From NCBI GenBank assembly GCA_020853815.1, contig JADYYE010000098.1:1-48368 (forward strand): 48,368 bases of DNA. The letters are read 5' to 3'. Of the stretch, positions 1 through 7,901 are shown piece after piece (position 1 is the stretch's first letter; each line of letters starts with the position of its first letter). The position numbers and the translations under genes were made by a program. The notes beneath the pieces were generated by a model. It made no database searches, was not told the origin of the DNA, and worked only from the letters and a program-made list of their open reading frames with translations. This stretch comes from Phycisphaerales bacterium. GTDB taxonomy: Bacteria > Planctomycetota > Phycisphaerae > Phycisphaerales > UBA1924.

Positions 1-877
1 CCTCTTCGCGCTGCTTGAGGTATTCATCGAGCTCGGCCTGGGTGGCGAAGGCGGTGCCGTAGACGCGGATGAGGCGGTCGGAGTTTTCGTCGCCGTGCCA
101 GTAGGCGGAGGCGAGTGACATGACGCGCGCGGCGCCGATGCGGGCGGTGGAGGGGACGTGCGGGCCGCGGCAGAGGTCTTCCCAGTTTTTGCCGGGGGTG
201 CCGGTGGCGTAGAAGGAGAGCCTTGCGCCGTCAATGGCCCGGAACGAAAGTGTGTCGGCTTGCGAATTGTCGAATGGTTCTAGTCGAATATGCACTTCAT
301 GAACTGACTTTGGGTCGGCGTCTGCCATTGCCTGAAGCGCACGGGTCGCGTTATCCATCTTGTACTTGTTGCGCTCGGTGTGGAGTTTCCACATGCCGTT
401 GATCGAGTCGCCTTCTTCGCGTGGGATGACTGGGAGTTCGTAACGAGTGAACGCGCGATCCTCTTTGATGATCTCCGCCATGCGGTTGTTGATGGCGTCG
501 AAGTGATCGCTGCTGATCTTCTTTCCTTCGGGGACGTACATGTCGTAGAAGAAGCCGGTGTCGGTCGGCGGGCCGTAGGCGAGAAGGACGTCCTTGCCGA
601 CGACATCCTGGATGGCCTCGGCCATGACGTGGGCGGCGGAATGTCGCATGAGGTAGAGGGCGTCGGGCGAGGCGGCCTGGCCGGGCTTGGGCGCGGTGAC
701 GATCGCCAGCGCCACGTCCTTGTCGATGATGGTGGAGAGGTCGCGAAGCTCGCCGTCGATCTTGGCGCCGATGGCGGCCTTGGCGAGGCCGGCGCCGATG
801 GAGGCGGCGACGTCGCGGGCGGAGACGGGCTTGTCAAAGGACTTCTTGTCGCCGTTGGGCAGGGTGATGGTGGGCAT
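1..877 (-). CDS. thrS: Threonyl-tRNA synthetase, N-terminal part (runs off the window)
   Basis: Threonyl-tRNA synthetase charges tRNA-Thr in the cytoplasm. About 292 codons are present; the catalytic and anticodon-binding domains lie beyond the left edge. The N-terminus reads as a TGS domain (about residues 1-65, beginning MPTITLPNGDKKSF). The editing domain follows, with its HxxxH metal site at H79/H83 (HSAAHVMAEAI) and the editing cysteine in LCRGPHVPS near residue 236. The last visible residues (VYGTAFATQAELDEYL) match the end of the editing region of the family. The ATG at 875-877 is chosen because the TGS domain starts right after it. The upstream bases show only a weak purine stretch as a ribosome site. 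A hairpin at 931-956 separates it from the next minus-strand gene. Confidence 0.93.
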   Translation of the reverse strand, partial: MPTITLPNGDKKSFDKPVSARDVAASIGAGLAKAAIGAKIDGELRDLSTIIDKDVALAIVTAPKPGQAASPDALYLMRHSAAHVMAEAIQDVVGKDVLLAYGPPTDTGFFYDMYVPEGKKISSDHFDAINNRMAEIIKEDRAFTRYELPVIPREEGDSINGMWKLHTERNKYKMDNATRALQAMADADPKSVHEVHIRLEPFDNSQADTLSFRAIDGARLSFYATGTPGKNWEDLCRGPHVPSTARIGAARVMSLASAYWHGDENSDRLIRVYGTAFATQAELDEYLKQREE

Positions 878-930
878 GGTGGTCTCTGAAAAATGGCTGA
901 TTTGGTGGTTGGATCGGGGATGAAAGCAAA

Positions 931-956
931 CGACCCGGCTTGTGTTGGCCGGGTCG
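931..956 (-). terminator. Hairpin terminator after the zinc-ribbon membrane gene
   Basis: A perfect 9-bp stem (931-939 with 948-956) with an 8-base loop is followed on the minus strand by a short T run (TTTGC). It lies between the end of the 992-1786 gene and the start of thrS. The T tract is weak. Confidence 0.5.
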
Positions 957-991
957 CGTGTGAGCTGCAACTGTGTCCGCGTCTGCCGGCT

Positions 992-1786
992 TCAGGCGCG
1001 GGGTTCCGTCGTGGTCGTGGTCGACGTGGGGGTGATGGTGGGGGTCGTGCCGGTCATGGGTCCAGTATACGCAGGGTCGGGCGGCGGGGTTGCCGGCGGC
1101 TGGGCTGGTGAAGTGGGCGGTGCGTGGGACGGGGCGGGTGCGTCGGGTGCCGACGCCTGCGGGACGTTAAACGAGCGTGCCAGCGCGATCGTGGCGGTGA
1201 TGGCGTCGATGAGTTCGGATTCGCTCTCGATGGGCGAGCGGACGCCGGCTTGAAACGTGACGGAACCGTCGGGGCGGACGAGACGCACGCGGGCCCACAC
1301 CTTGCTCAGGCGTTTGAGAACGACGGCCTCGTCGCCCGCGAAGCGCACGGATGCTCCTTGTACGGAGCTTGGGCCGGTCGAGACCGCGAGCGGCATGAGC
1401 GTGACTTGCCCGGCGGCGAAGACGAGGAGGCCCTTGCCGCCCTGCGAGCGCGGCGCTGACTTGACGAGGTAGACGACGAAGGCGATGCCGACGGCCAGCA
1501 CGATGAGAGGAGCAAGGAACGAGCCGAGGCGGAATCCGATGAGGATCAGCACCTGCGGGCCGAACATTGCCGCGAGAGCGATGACGACGATGGCGGCCAG
1601 TCGCCACGGGGCCATGATGCTGCGAGCGGTGGGCACGCCGCCGACGACGAACTGCTTGCCGGTGTGGATGTGCCCGCACTCCGGGCAGGGGACGGGTGGA
1701 GCCAGCCCGGCGAGCGAATAGCCGCACGCGAGGCAGAGGCTCGACGCGGCATCCCACTTCGGATCGGGGAGGACTTCGGTGGCCAT
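992..1786 (-). CDS. Membrane protein with N-terminal zinc ribbon (CxxCGYSLAGL type)
   Basis: Function unknown. The 264-residue protein starts with a four-cysteine ribbon: C18-x2-C21 followed by GYSLAGL, then C34-x2-C37-G. Two or three hydrophobic segments follow (about residues 55-115, rich in IVVIALAAMFGPQVLILIGF and LIVLAVGIAFVVYLV). Next comes a soluble part with a short beta-rich stretch (VWARVRLVRPDGSVTFQAGV). The last 60 residues are rich in Pro, Ala, Ser and Thr. The start at 1786 is preferred over an in-frame extension to 1894 because the ribbon follows at once and the extension overlaps the upstream gene. It lies 19 bases after the 1806-2195 membrane gene, so the two are probably co-transcribed. 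The same ribbon recurs in two proteins near 9.1-9.6 kb. Confidence 0.7.
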   Translation of the reverse strand: MATEVLPDPKWDAASSLCLACGYSLAGLAPPVPCPECGHIHTGKQFVVGGVPTARSIMAPWRLAAIVVIALAAMFGPQVLILIGFRLGSFLAPLIVLAVGIAFVVYLVKSAPRSQGGKGLLVFAAGQVTLMPLAVSTGPSSVQGASVRFAGDEAVVLKRLSKVWARVRLVRPDGSVTFQAGVRSPIESESELIDAITATIALARSFNVPQASAPDAPAPSHAPPTSPAQPPATPPPDPAYTGPMTGTTPTITPTSTTTTTEPRA

Positions 1787-1805
1787 GCGAGAGGGTCCGC
1801 GCGGC

Positions 1806-2195
1806 TTAGCGCGAGACGGGCCCCTGGTACTGGGCGTCGCTGAAGCCGAGAACGGGGAAGAAGATGAAAGGCAGGAGAGCGAGGCCGACGCCAAAGCCGG
1901 TTCCCTTGCCGAAGGCTTTGGCGATGTCGATGGCCACGACGATCCAGACGACCAGGCTCACGATCGGGATGAAATACAGGACGAGCCACCACCAGGGGCG
2001 CCCCGCGATCTTGAGCAATATGTAGGTGTTGAAGATGGGGATGATGGCGGCCCAGCCGGGCTCGCCCGCCTTGGCGAAAGTCTTCCAGAAACCGGCGATG
2101 ACCAGGATGGCGATGGCAAGGTAGATGACGGCGAAGATGAGTTCGCCGGCGTTATTCGAACTCTGTTGTGCGAGCACGAGGGCGTTCTGCACCAT
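1806..2195 (-). CDS. Small polytopic membrane protein, DUF5684-like
   Basis: A 129-residue protein with four predicted membrane segments. It resembles the DUF5684 type of small membrane protein: the pattern FWKTFAKAGEPGWAAIIPI followed by FNTYILLKIAGRPWWW is characteristic as I recall it. The function of that family is not established. A good ribosome site (AGGAG) lies just upstream of the ATG at 2193-2195. It is the first gene of a likely two-gene unit with the zinc-ribbon membrane protein. The family call comes from memory of the motif and has not been searched. Confidence 0.7.
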   Translation of the reverse strand: MVQNALVLAQQSSNNAGELIFAVIYLAIAILVIAGFWKTFAKAGEPGWAAIIPIFNTYILLKIAGRPWWWLVLYFIPIVSLVVWIVVAIDIAKAFGKGTGFGVGLALLPFIFFPVLGFSDAQYQGPVSR

Positions 2196-2294
2196 GCGAT
2201 TCTCCTGACCAGATCGGACGAGGGGCGTCGCGGCGGAGCGTCCACAGCGGCGTTGGCTCGCGGAGCATACAACATCGAGTCACGTAATGCCCGA

Positions 2295-4214
2295 TCAAGT
2301 CCGCGGCACGAGCAAGGAGAATCGGCGATTTGACGCCGGGAAGTCCACTCCCATCGCGAAGGCGTAGATCAGGCCGACCGCGAGCGAGACGAGCCAGGCG
2401 CCGGGCGGAGCGGCGTCGGCGGGGAGTGCGATGGGCGCGGGCAGGCATGTGCAGATCGCGCCGCCCGCGAACATGGCGATACAGAGCCACTGGTAGGAAT
2501 ACAGGCCCGCGTGGACCTTGGTCTGGGGCTCGCCGCGGTGGTGCTCTTCGACGAAGCGGGTGAGGCCGGTGAGCAGAAGATACAGGCCGACGATCATGGA
2601 GGCGGGCGGCTCGGCGGTCCACACGCGCCAGAGCAGGCCGAAGATGAGGATGCCGATCAGGATCGACCAGACCTGCGTGGGCTTGACGGGCTGGCCCTTC
2701 CAGCCGGCGAGGGCGCAGACGCGCGAGGTCGGGATGTGATAGTGCAGGTCATGGGGCGAGTCGGAGCGCTCGCCGTGGCAGCAGCCCTGCACGAGGCAGC
2801 GGAGGCGGCCGATCGATTGGATGAGCGGTGCGGCGGTGGCGAGCCCGGCCGCGAGAAGCCAGGTCTGATCGGCGCGGGCGATGATGCAGGCAAGGAGCGC
2901 GAGCGAGCAGGCGATGATGTGCCCGAAGTATCCGAAAGGACGCGAGAGGCGACCGCCGCCCTCCATGAACTGTCCCCACGCGCCCGCGCCGAAAAGGCCG
3001 GCGAGCACGACGATTGCGTACCACATGTGCACGTCGGCGGGGATGAGGAAGCAGGCGATGAGCGAACCGAGTCCGGCGGCGAGCCCGGCGTAGAGCGCGT
3101 GGACGAGGATGCGTACCGGGCCGACGCGGAGGGACCACCAGGCGTTGGCGATGCGCTCGCAGGTGAGGATGAACGCGTGATACAGGCGGGCGTGATGGTG
3201 GGCGATGAGAAAGAGCGCGACGCCCGCGGCCAGGTCGAGCAGCGCGTGCATGCCGGTGGTCCAGCAGGAGATGGTGATCGCCATGGCGAGGATCCACGCG
3301 AGGCGCCAGAGCCCGCCGCGGCGTGAGATCAGCCAGGCGCAGGCGAAGGCCCAGTAGACATGGAACGAGGGGAGCGCGACGCGTCCGTCGATGCCGTCGG
3401 CCCGTTCGAGCGAGAGCAGTCGGCCGAAGGGTGATGGATCGAGGAAGGGGCGGGGTGGTGCGAGCACGGGGATCGCGAGGTAGCACCAGAAGGCCATGAG
3501 CATGGCGGCGATGGCGCTGGTTTGGAAGCGGCGCAGATCCCGCGAGCGGGCGGCGAGCAGTGGGGCGGCGAGCGCGAGCGGATAGGCGAGGACGTACATC
3601 GCTTCGGTCCAAACGACGACGGGTGCGCCGGGCTCGAATGGGAGTTCGACGCTGGCGGCGCTGGGCGTGGGGAGATGGCCGATCGCCTCGTAGAGGATGG
3701 CCCAGGGGAGGAGGATGGTGAACCACGCGGCGAATCGGGCGGGGAGCGGGGGTCGCTCGTCGGTGTCGGGCGCGAGCGAAAGCAGGGCACGGCGTTGCCG
3801 CGGGCCGAGGCGAGCGAGCGTGGCGCGATGCTCGTAGCCCATGACGAGGGCCGCGACGGAGAGGGCCGCGATGGGTGTGATGATCCACAACGCGGGCGCG
3901 TTGCCGGTGATGAACGCGGCGCCGGCGCACGCGAGAACGAAACCGAGATAGATCGGGTTGTCGGCGAGCGCGAACGGGCCGGTCTCGACGCGGCGCATGG
4001 GCGGGAAAGCGTTCATCGGGAGCGCCTGGGCCTTACGCCAGAGTTCGAGCATCGCGAGCGCGGCGGGCGCGACGCCGATGATTGCGAGAAACCAGCCGAG
4101 GATCGGCCAGTGAACTCCCGGCGGCGAAGCGACCGCGAAGTGCGCCCACGCCGCCAGCCCCGCGGGGATCGCGGCACAGAAGAGCACGGCGTAAAGGAAC
4201 TTCCCGAGGTTCAT
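2295..4214 (-). CDS. Membrane fusion: ICMT/PEMT-like methyltransferase + PAP2-like + Lgt-like
   Basis: A 639-residue polytopic protein with three lipid-enzyme-like parts. Residues about 1-150 resemble the isoprenylcysteine carboxyl/phospholipid methyltransferase fold; the usual RHPxY motif reads DNPIYLG (residues 85-91). Residues about 155-345 resemble PAP2 phosphatases, with LPSFH (281-285) for the PSGH motif and TTGMHALLD (319-327) for the SRxxxxxHxxxD motif. Residues about 365-600 resemble prolipoprotein diacylglyceryl transferase: GRLRCLVQGCCHG (469-481), KPTQVWS (511-517) in place of HPTQLYE, and TRFVEEHHRGEP (552-563). The start codon overlaps the stop of the CrtC-like gene by four bases, so translation is probably coupled. 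Substrates are unknown. The altered methyltransferase motif leaves activity of that part in doubt. Confidence 0.75.
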   Translation of the reverse strand: MNLGKFLYAVLFCAAIPAGLAAWAHFAVASPPGVHWPILGWFLAIIGVAPAALAMLELWRKAQALPMNAFPPMRRVETGPFALADNPIYLGFVLACAGAAFITGNAPALWIITPIAALSVAALVMGYEHRATLARLGPRQRRALLSLAPDTDERPPLPARFAAWFTILLPWAILYEAIGHLPTPSAASVELPFEPGAPVVVWTEAMYVLAYPLALAAPLLAARSRDLRRFQTSAIAAMLMAFWCYLAIPVLAPPRPFLDPSPFGRLLSLERADGIDGRVALPSFHVYWAFACAWLISRRGGLWRLAWILAMAITISCWTTGMHALLDLAAGVALFLIAHHHARLYHAFILTCERIANAWWSLRVGPVRILVHALYAGLAAGLGSLIACFLIPADVHMWYAIVVLAGLFGAGAWGQFMEGGGRLSRPFGYFGHIIACSLALLACIIARADQTWLLAAGLATAAPLIQSIGRLRCLVQGCCHGERSDSPHDLHYHIPTSRVCALAGWKGQPVKPTQVWSILIGILIFGLLWRVWTAEPPASMIVGLYLLLTGLTRFVEEHHRGEPQTKVHAGLYSYQWLCIAMFAGGAICTCLPAPIALPADAAPPGAWLVSLAVGLIYAFAMGVDFPASNRRFSLLVPRT

Positions 4215-5167
4215 GGGTCACCCGCGATTCGCGGATCGCTCGCCCGGCGTGGGCGGTCGCCCGAGCTTGGCGATGAACCGTCGAATCGTACCTCCTCGTG
4301 GATCGCCCAGCCTTGTTCCGGCGCGGCGAGTGGGCGAGTGAGCGTGCCGCGGCTGAGCCAGCGGCGTTCGCGTGCCGCGAGCGTGCGTGCCGGCGCCCAC
4401 GAGCGAAGTCCGGGGATAATGGAGAGGAGAGAGTCCGCGAGCGATTCATCGCGGAGCGTGCGTGAATCCGAGAGTGTGAGCGAGGCGTGACGGGACTTGA
4501 TCAGGCCGAGGCTGACGCTGGGGTCGGCCGATTCGGCTGGGCTCGTTGTCATCCGCGAGGCGGGCGCTTCACTGGGATCGCTCGCGTCCTGTGAATTCAA
4601 GAGCACCAGCGTTCTTGGAACGGGACCTTCCCAGCGCAGCCAGACCATCGACGATGATGTTCCGATCCATCGCCCCCAGTGCATGACGTCGATCGGCATG
4701 TCCCACGGCCTGAGGGTCATGGTCAGGCGTTCGGCGTATCCGAAGCCGCGGATGGCGAAGTCCGGCGTGCGCAGGTCGACTCTTGCGTGCTGATGTATGG
4801 GTCCCCAGTCGATGAACCCGTCGTCGTTTTCGAGCAGACGGTGGGGCGGCGGGATGGGCGTGGGGTGCGGCGGGTTCGGCTGGACGGGTGAGCAGCTGAT
4901 GGAGAGGTCGAGCGAGTCGCAGGTCCAGGACGTGCCGCGGGCGGAGGTCAGGGGCATGTCGCCGGCGCTGATCGTGGCGTGGTGGATGGGAGAACGCGAG
5001 GTCGCGGTGGTGTGGGTCGCGGTGGTGTGGGGCGCGGTGGAGGCGAGGATGGCGCCGTAGTGGAGGTGGATCAGGCCGTAGCGGAGCACGGCGGCGTGAA
5101 CGATGGCGGCCCGCCCGTCGTCGTCCACCACGTCGAAGTACCACTTGTCGAGGAGGAACGCCCTCAT
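4211..5167 (-). CDS. Putative CrtC/AttH-like (lipocalin-fold) protein
   Basis: A 318-residue protein whose first 40 residues (LLDKWYFDVVDDDGRAAIVH, then YGLIHLHYG) resemble the opening of the CrtC hydroxyneurosporene synthase/AttH family, where WYxWWYFDAxxDDG is typical. Later segments (IDWGPIHQHARVDL, MHWGRWIGTSSSMVWLRW) also look like that two-barrel fold. The family includes carotenoid hydratases and proteins of unknown role, so a reaction cannot be assigned. A 15-bp tandem duplication encodes HTTATHTTAT at about residues 45-55. The ATG at 5165-5167 follows an extended -10 (TGCTATAGT) with exactly six bases between, and no ribosome site, which suggests a leaderless message. It is coupled to the fusion protein downstream and divergent from padR. 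Confidence 0.5.
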   Translation of the reverse strand: MRAFLLDKWYFDVVDDDGRAAIVHAAVLRYGLIHLHYGAILASTAPHTTATHTTATSRSPIHHATISAGDMPLTSARGTSWTCDSLDLSISCSPVQPNPPHPTPIPPPHRLLENDDGFIDWGPIHQHARVDLRTPDFAIRGFGYAERLTMTLRPWDMPIDVMHWGRWIGTSSSMVWLRWEGPVPRTLVLLNSQDASDPSEAPASRMTTSPAESADPSVSLGLIKSRHASLTLSDSRTLRDESLADSLLSIIPGLRSWAPARTLAARERRWLSRGTLTRPLAAPEQGWAIHEEVRFDGSSPSSGDRPRRASDPRIAGDP

Positions 5168-5173
5168 GTGTCC

Positions 5174-5182
5174 ACTATAGCA
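5174..5182 (-). promoter_or_regulatory. Extended -10 of a probable leaderless promoter
   Basis: On the minus strand the bases read TGC TATAGT, an extended -10 element. Six bases (GGACAC) separate it from the ATG at 5167, so transcription would begin at or next to the start codon. No clear -35 is seen. Confidence 0.6.
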
Positions 5183-5231
5183 CGCACTAACTAATCGTGC
5201 CCGTGATTTTCGAGAATCCTCGGATTGGTTG

Positions 5232-5260
5232 TTGACGGATATATCGCTGACCGATATATT
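5232..5260 (+). promoter_or_regulatory. Promoter of the padR operon
   Basis: A near-consensus promoter: TTGACG (5232-5237), a 17-base spacer and TATATT (5255-5260). Transcription would begin near 5267, right at the GGAGG ribosome site (5267-5271), giving a very short leader before the ATG at 5282. Confidence 0.8.
5239..5259. promoter_or_regulatory. 21-bp palindromic operator inside the padR promoter
   Basis: A perfect inverted repeat, ATATATCG then five bases (CTGAC) then CGATATAT, fills the promoter spacer and overlaps the -10. PadR-family repressors bind AT-rich palindromes of this general size in their own promoters, so autoregulation is the likely role. It could also influence the divergent promoter about 60 bp away. 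Confidence 0.75.
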
Positions 5261-5281
5261 GGCGTCGGAGGTCAACGCTCC

Positions 5282-5644
5282 ATGCTGACAGGAAACGAAT
5301 CCGCCGAGCTTGTCGTGCTCTCGCTGCTCTCCGAGGGGGCGAGCTATGGCTACCAGCTTACGAAGGACGCGGCCGCCAGGTCCGAGGGGCATCTGCGCCT
5401 TACGCCGGGCGTGCTGTATCCCCTGCTGCGGCAGCTCGAGAACGAGGGGCTGATCACGAGCAGTTGGGACACGGTGCGGGCCGAGGACGCGGAAGACGCG
5501 GGCGAAGGCCGCAAGCGGAAGTGGTATCGCCTCTCGCCCAAGGGCAAGCGGCGACTCGGCCAGCGTGTGGCGGCGTATGAGTCGCTGCGCCGGGTCATCG
5601 ACGCGTTCGTCGGCGTCAGGCCGCGTGAGGAGGGGACGCGATGA
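5282..5644 (+). CDS. PadR-family transcriptional regulator
   Basis: A 120-residue winged-helix regulator of the small PadR type. The typical core is clear: LVVLSLLSEGASYGYQLTKD, then LRLTPGVLYPLLRQLENEGLI, then a basic wing (RKRKWYRLSPKGKRRL). PadR proteins are dimeric repressors whose signals are diverse. The ATG at 5282 has GGAGG ten bases upstream; an in-frame extension to 5225 would place the start inside the promoter and is rejected. The stop overlaps the start of the HAAS-domain gene by four bases (ATGA). PadR next to a HAAS membrane protein is a known pairing, so the two probably act as one signalling unit. Confidence 0.92.
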   Translation: MLTGNESAELVVLSLLSEGASYGYQLTKDAAARSEGHLRLTPGVLYPLLRQLENEGLITSSWDTVRAEDAEDAGEGRKRKWYRLSPKGKRRLGQRVAAYESLRRVIDAFVGVRPREEGTR

Positions 5645-7146
5645 TCGCGCGTCCGGAGAGCGCGGCGGGAGGATCGTCGCTCGATCGGGCCGGTGAGCCT
5701 GATTCACGCAGCGAGCCGGCGTCGATCGCGGCGTGGCTTCATGCGCTTTCGCGGCGCATGAACGTGCCCGCGTCGGAACGCCAGGCCGTGTGCGATGAAC
5801 TCGATGCGCACCTGTGCCAGCGTGTGCAGGAACTCATGCTGTGCGGTTTGTCCGAGGCGAAGGCAACCGCGGACGCGATTGAAGAACTCGGCGAAGCGGA
5901 CGAACTGGCGGGGCGGTACACCCAGGCGTATTCACACCCACGAAGGAGACGCATCATGCAGATCGGAATGCTCGGGATCGCGGGGGCGGCGGTGGTGACG
6001 GCGATCGTGACGTTCAACGGGCCCGGGAGTGTGATCCCCTCGTCGGCGTTCCAGCCGGCGCGAGAGGAGCCGCCCGAGGCGCTGCGCGACATCAGGGTCA
6101 CGGCCGATCTTTCGCTGCGCTGGGATGACTTCTTTCAGGCGATCGGGCAGGGTGCCAAGCTTCCCGTGTTTGTTCACTGGCCTCAGCTGCGGGCGATCGG
6201 CGGCGAGATGCCGACGATTTCGCCCGACAACGGGATCGGCGTGGATTTGCAGGGCTTTGCGCTCGACGCGGCGATCACCATGCTCAACGACCACGCGAAT
6301 CTGACCGACGACATGGGGCTGGCCTACCGCGTGCAGGACGGAAGGATCATCTTCTCGTCGCAGGCGTTCTTTGATCGGCAGGAGACGGTGCTTGTCACCT
6401 ATGACCTCACCGCGGCCATCGGCGCGAGGAAGAGTGACATTGAAGACGGGGCGACGACCCATGAAGTGGTCGACAGTATCAAGCAGCTGGTGACGTCGCT
6501 GGTGCATCCCGATCTTTGGGCCGAGAACGGCGGCGACCTGGCACGCATGCAGACGTATGGAACCAAGCTGTTCGTGAGCGCGCCGTCGAGACTTCAGCCG
6601 AAGGTTCAGTGGGTGCTCGCGGAGATGGCGACGGCCGGGCCGAAGGACCATGCGGTTCCCGGCGCGGGGGCCAACATCGGCGACAGGCAGATGCGCGTCT
6701 TTCCGCTCAAGCACGTCGCGGCGGGCGAGACGCTCGGCGTGATCAGGTCATTGCAATCGCTTCAGCCCGTGGACTTTACGAAGGCGACGAGCGACCCAGG
6801 CACGAACTCGATCATCGTGCAGGGATCGGCCGACCTGCTCGCCCTCGTGGGCGCCGCGATCGACGCGATCGATCGGCCGGCAACACAGGATCGCAAGCCG
6901 GTCTCGATGCTCGATCCTCGCTTTCAGATCAGGGCCGCGGGCGACGGCGGGCTGGTGATCCGGGCGTCGGACGGCACGGAGCTTCGCTGCGAGGAATTGA
7001 ACATCGACCCCGAGGCGGGGATGCAGGCGGTGCCGGTGGGGGCCAAGGGGGAGCGCGTGCCGATGCTGGGTGATCTTCCGATCTTGAACAACCTGTTCAC
7101 CACGCCCGCGCGGGCGGTGCCACTGCGGGAACTGCCGCGAGAGTGA
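5641..7146 (+). CDS. HAAS-domain membrane protein with secretin-like periplasmic region
   Basis: A 501-residue protein joining a PadR-partner domain to secretin-like modules. Residues about 28-97 form a HAAS/DUF1700-like helical domain (IAAWLHALSRRMNVP ... ELGEADELAGRYTQAY). One membrane segment follows at about 105-125. Residues about 150-240 look like an STN domain (VDLQGFALDAAITMLND, GLAYRVQDGRIIFSS). Residues 250-330 and 350-412 resemble the N domains of type II/III secretins (FPLKHVAAGETLGVIRSL, DPGTNSIIVQGSADLLALV). Near the C-terminus VPMLGDLPILNNLF (473-486) copies the VPxLGDIPxLGxLF signature of secretin barrels, yet no barrel-sized domain is present. The start overlaps the padR stop. 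A pore function is therefore unlikely; a transmembrane sensor or anti-factor is the inference. Confidence 0.75.
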   Translation: MIARPESAAGGSSLDRAGEPDSRSEPASIAAWLHALSRRMNVPASERQAVCDELDAHLCQRVQELMLCGLSEAKATADAIEELGEADELAGRYTQAYSHPRRRRIMQIGMLGIAGAAVVTAIVTFNGPGSVIPSSAFQPAREEPPEALRDIRVTADLSLRWDDFFQAIGQGAKLPVFVHWPQLRAIGGEMPTISPDNGIGVDLQGFALDAAITMLNDHANLTDDMGLAYRVQDGRIIFSSQAFFDRQETVLVTYDLTAAIGARKSDIEDGATTHEVVDSIKQLVTSLVHPDLWAENGGDLARMQTYGTKLFVSAPSRLQPKVQWVLAEMATAGPKDHAVPGAGANIGDRQMRVFPLKHVAAGETLGVIRSLQSLQPVDFTKATSDPGTNSIIVQGSADLLALVGAAIDAIDRPATQDRKPVSMLDPRFQIRAAGDGGLVIRASDGTELRCEELNIDPEAGMQAVPVGAKGERVPMLGDLPILNNLFTTPARAVPLRELPRE

Positions 7147-7176
7147 TTGATCGAGGCCATCTCTCGCACGAACGAG

Positions 7177-7195
7177 CGGCGTCGGAAGGACGCCG
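7177..7195 (+). terminator. Weak terminator after the padR operon
   Basis: A perfect 7-bp stem (7177-7183 with 7189-7195) with loop GGAAG is followed by TTTCT. It lies 31 bases after the HAAS gene stop. The stem is short, so efficiency is uncertain. The rest of 7147-7401 shows no convincing gene. Confidence 0.45.
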
Positions 7196-7389
7196 TTTCT
7201 CATGGAGCGAGCCCTGCGGGAATCGGTCTGCGCTGGCACGCTCGCTCTGTTCCCGATCGCGGGATAGCACGGGTCGATCAGGGCGTCCTTCACGGGCTTT
7301 TCACGGCACGGGTTCGCGGGCACTGGCCCTCGCGGCGCCCGCGGCGACGACACGGATGGGATCCCGGCGCACACCCGCCCGCGTGGTCG

Positions 7390-7401
7390 TATGATGTTCG
7401 C
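7390..7401 (+). promoter_or_regulatory. -10 element of a probable leaderless nrdR promoter
   Basis: TATGAT (7390-7395) matches the -10 consensus at five of six positions and is followed by six bases (GTTCGC) and the GTG start at 7402. No -35 is visible. Confidence 0.55.
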
Positions 7402-7890
7402 GTGATCTGTCCAAACTGCGGCAAAGACAACGACAAGGTGATCGACAGCCGCGCATCCGACGGCGGGAAGGTCGTGCGCCGGCGGCGCGAGTGCCTCGAA
7501 TGCGGGCGACGCTTCACCACCTACGAGCGGGCCGAGCCCGCGGCCAGGCTCATGGTCATCAAGCGCGACGGCACGCGCCAGCCGTTCGATCGCGACAAGG
7601 TTCTCCGCGGCATCCAGGTCGCGTGCGGCAAGCGTCCGATCGGCGAGGACGTGAAGGAGCGGTCCGCCGACGAAATCGAGGAAGAGATCCATCGCCAGTA
7701 CGACCGCGAGGTGCCGTCGCGGGCGATCGGCGAACTGGTGAAGGCCAAGCTGCGCGATATCGACGAGGTCGCGTACATCCGCTTCGCGAGCGAGTACGAC
7801 CAGTTCAAGAGCCTGGAAGAGATCAAGAGCCAGATCGAGTTGCTCGGCAATCGCGTGAAGGACGTGAAGGACCAGCAGAAGCTGTTCTGA
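7402..7890 (+). CDS. nrdR: Transcriptional repressor NrdR
   Basis: NrdR is the nucleotide-sensing repressor of ribonucleotide reductase genes. The 162-residue protein has the full family layout: an N-terminal zinc ribbon (CPNCG ... CLECGRRFTTYER), then an ATP-cone domain (VIKRDGTRQPFDRDKVLRGI ... IDEVAYIRFASEYDQF), ending in a short helical tail. The GTG at 7402 puts the protein start exactly where the family starts (xICPNCG), and an in-frame extension back to 7147 adds only low-quality sequence. A -10-like TATGAT six bases before the GTG suggests a leaderless transcript. No nrd operon lies in the window, so its targets are elsewhere. The lipoprotein gene begins 11 bases after its stop. Confidence 0.96.
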   Translation: MICPNCGKDNDKVIDSRASDGGKVVRRRRECLECGRRFTTYERAEPAARLMVIKRDGTRQPFDRDKVLRGIQVACGKRPIGEDVKERSADEIEEEIHRQYDREVPSRAIGELVKAKLRDIDEVAYIRFASEYDQFKSLEEIKSQIELLGNRVKDVKDQQKLF

Positions 7891-7901
7891 TCGGGGCGAT
7901 C

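Noticed and set aside
5005-5040. Tandem GGTGTGG repeats as a possible regulatory repeat
   Set aside because: They are a 15-bp duplication inside the CrtC-like coding region encoding HTTAT twice.
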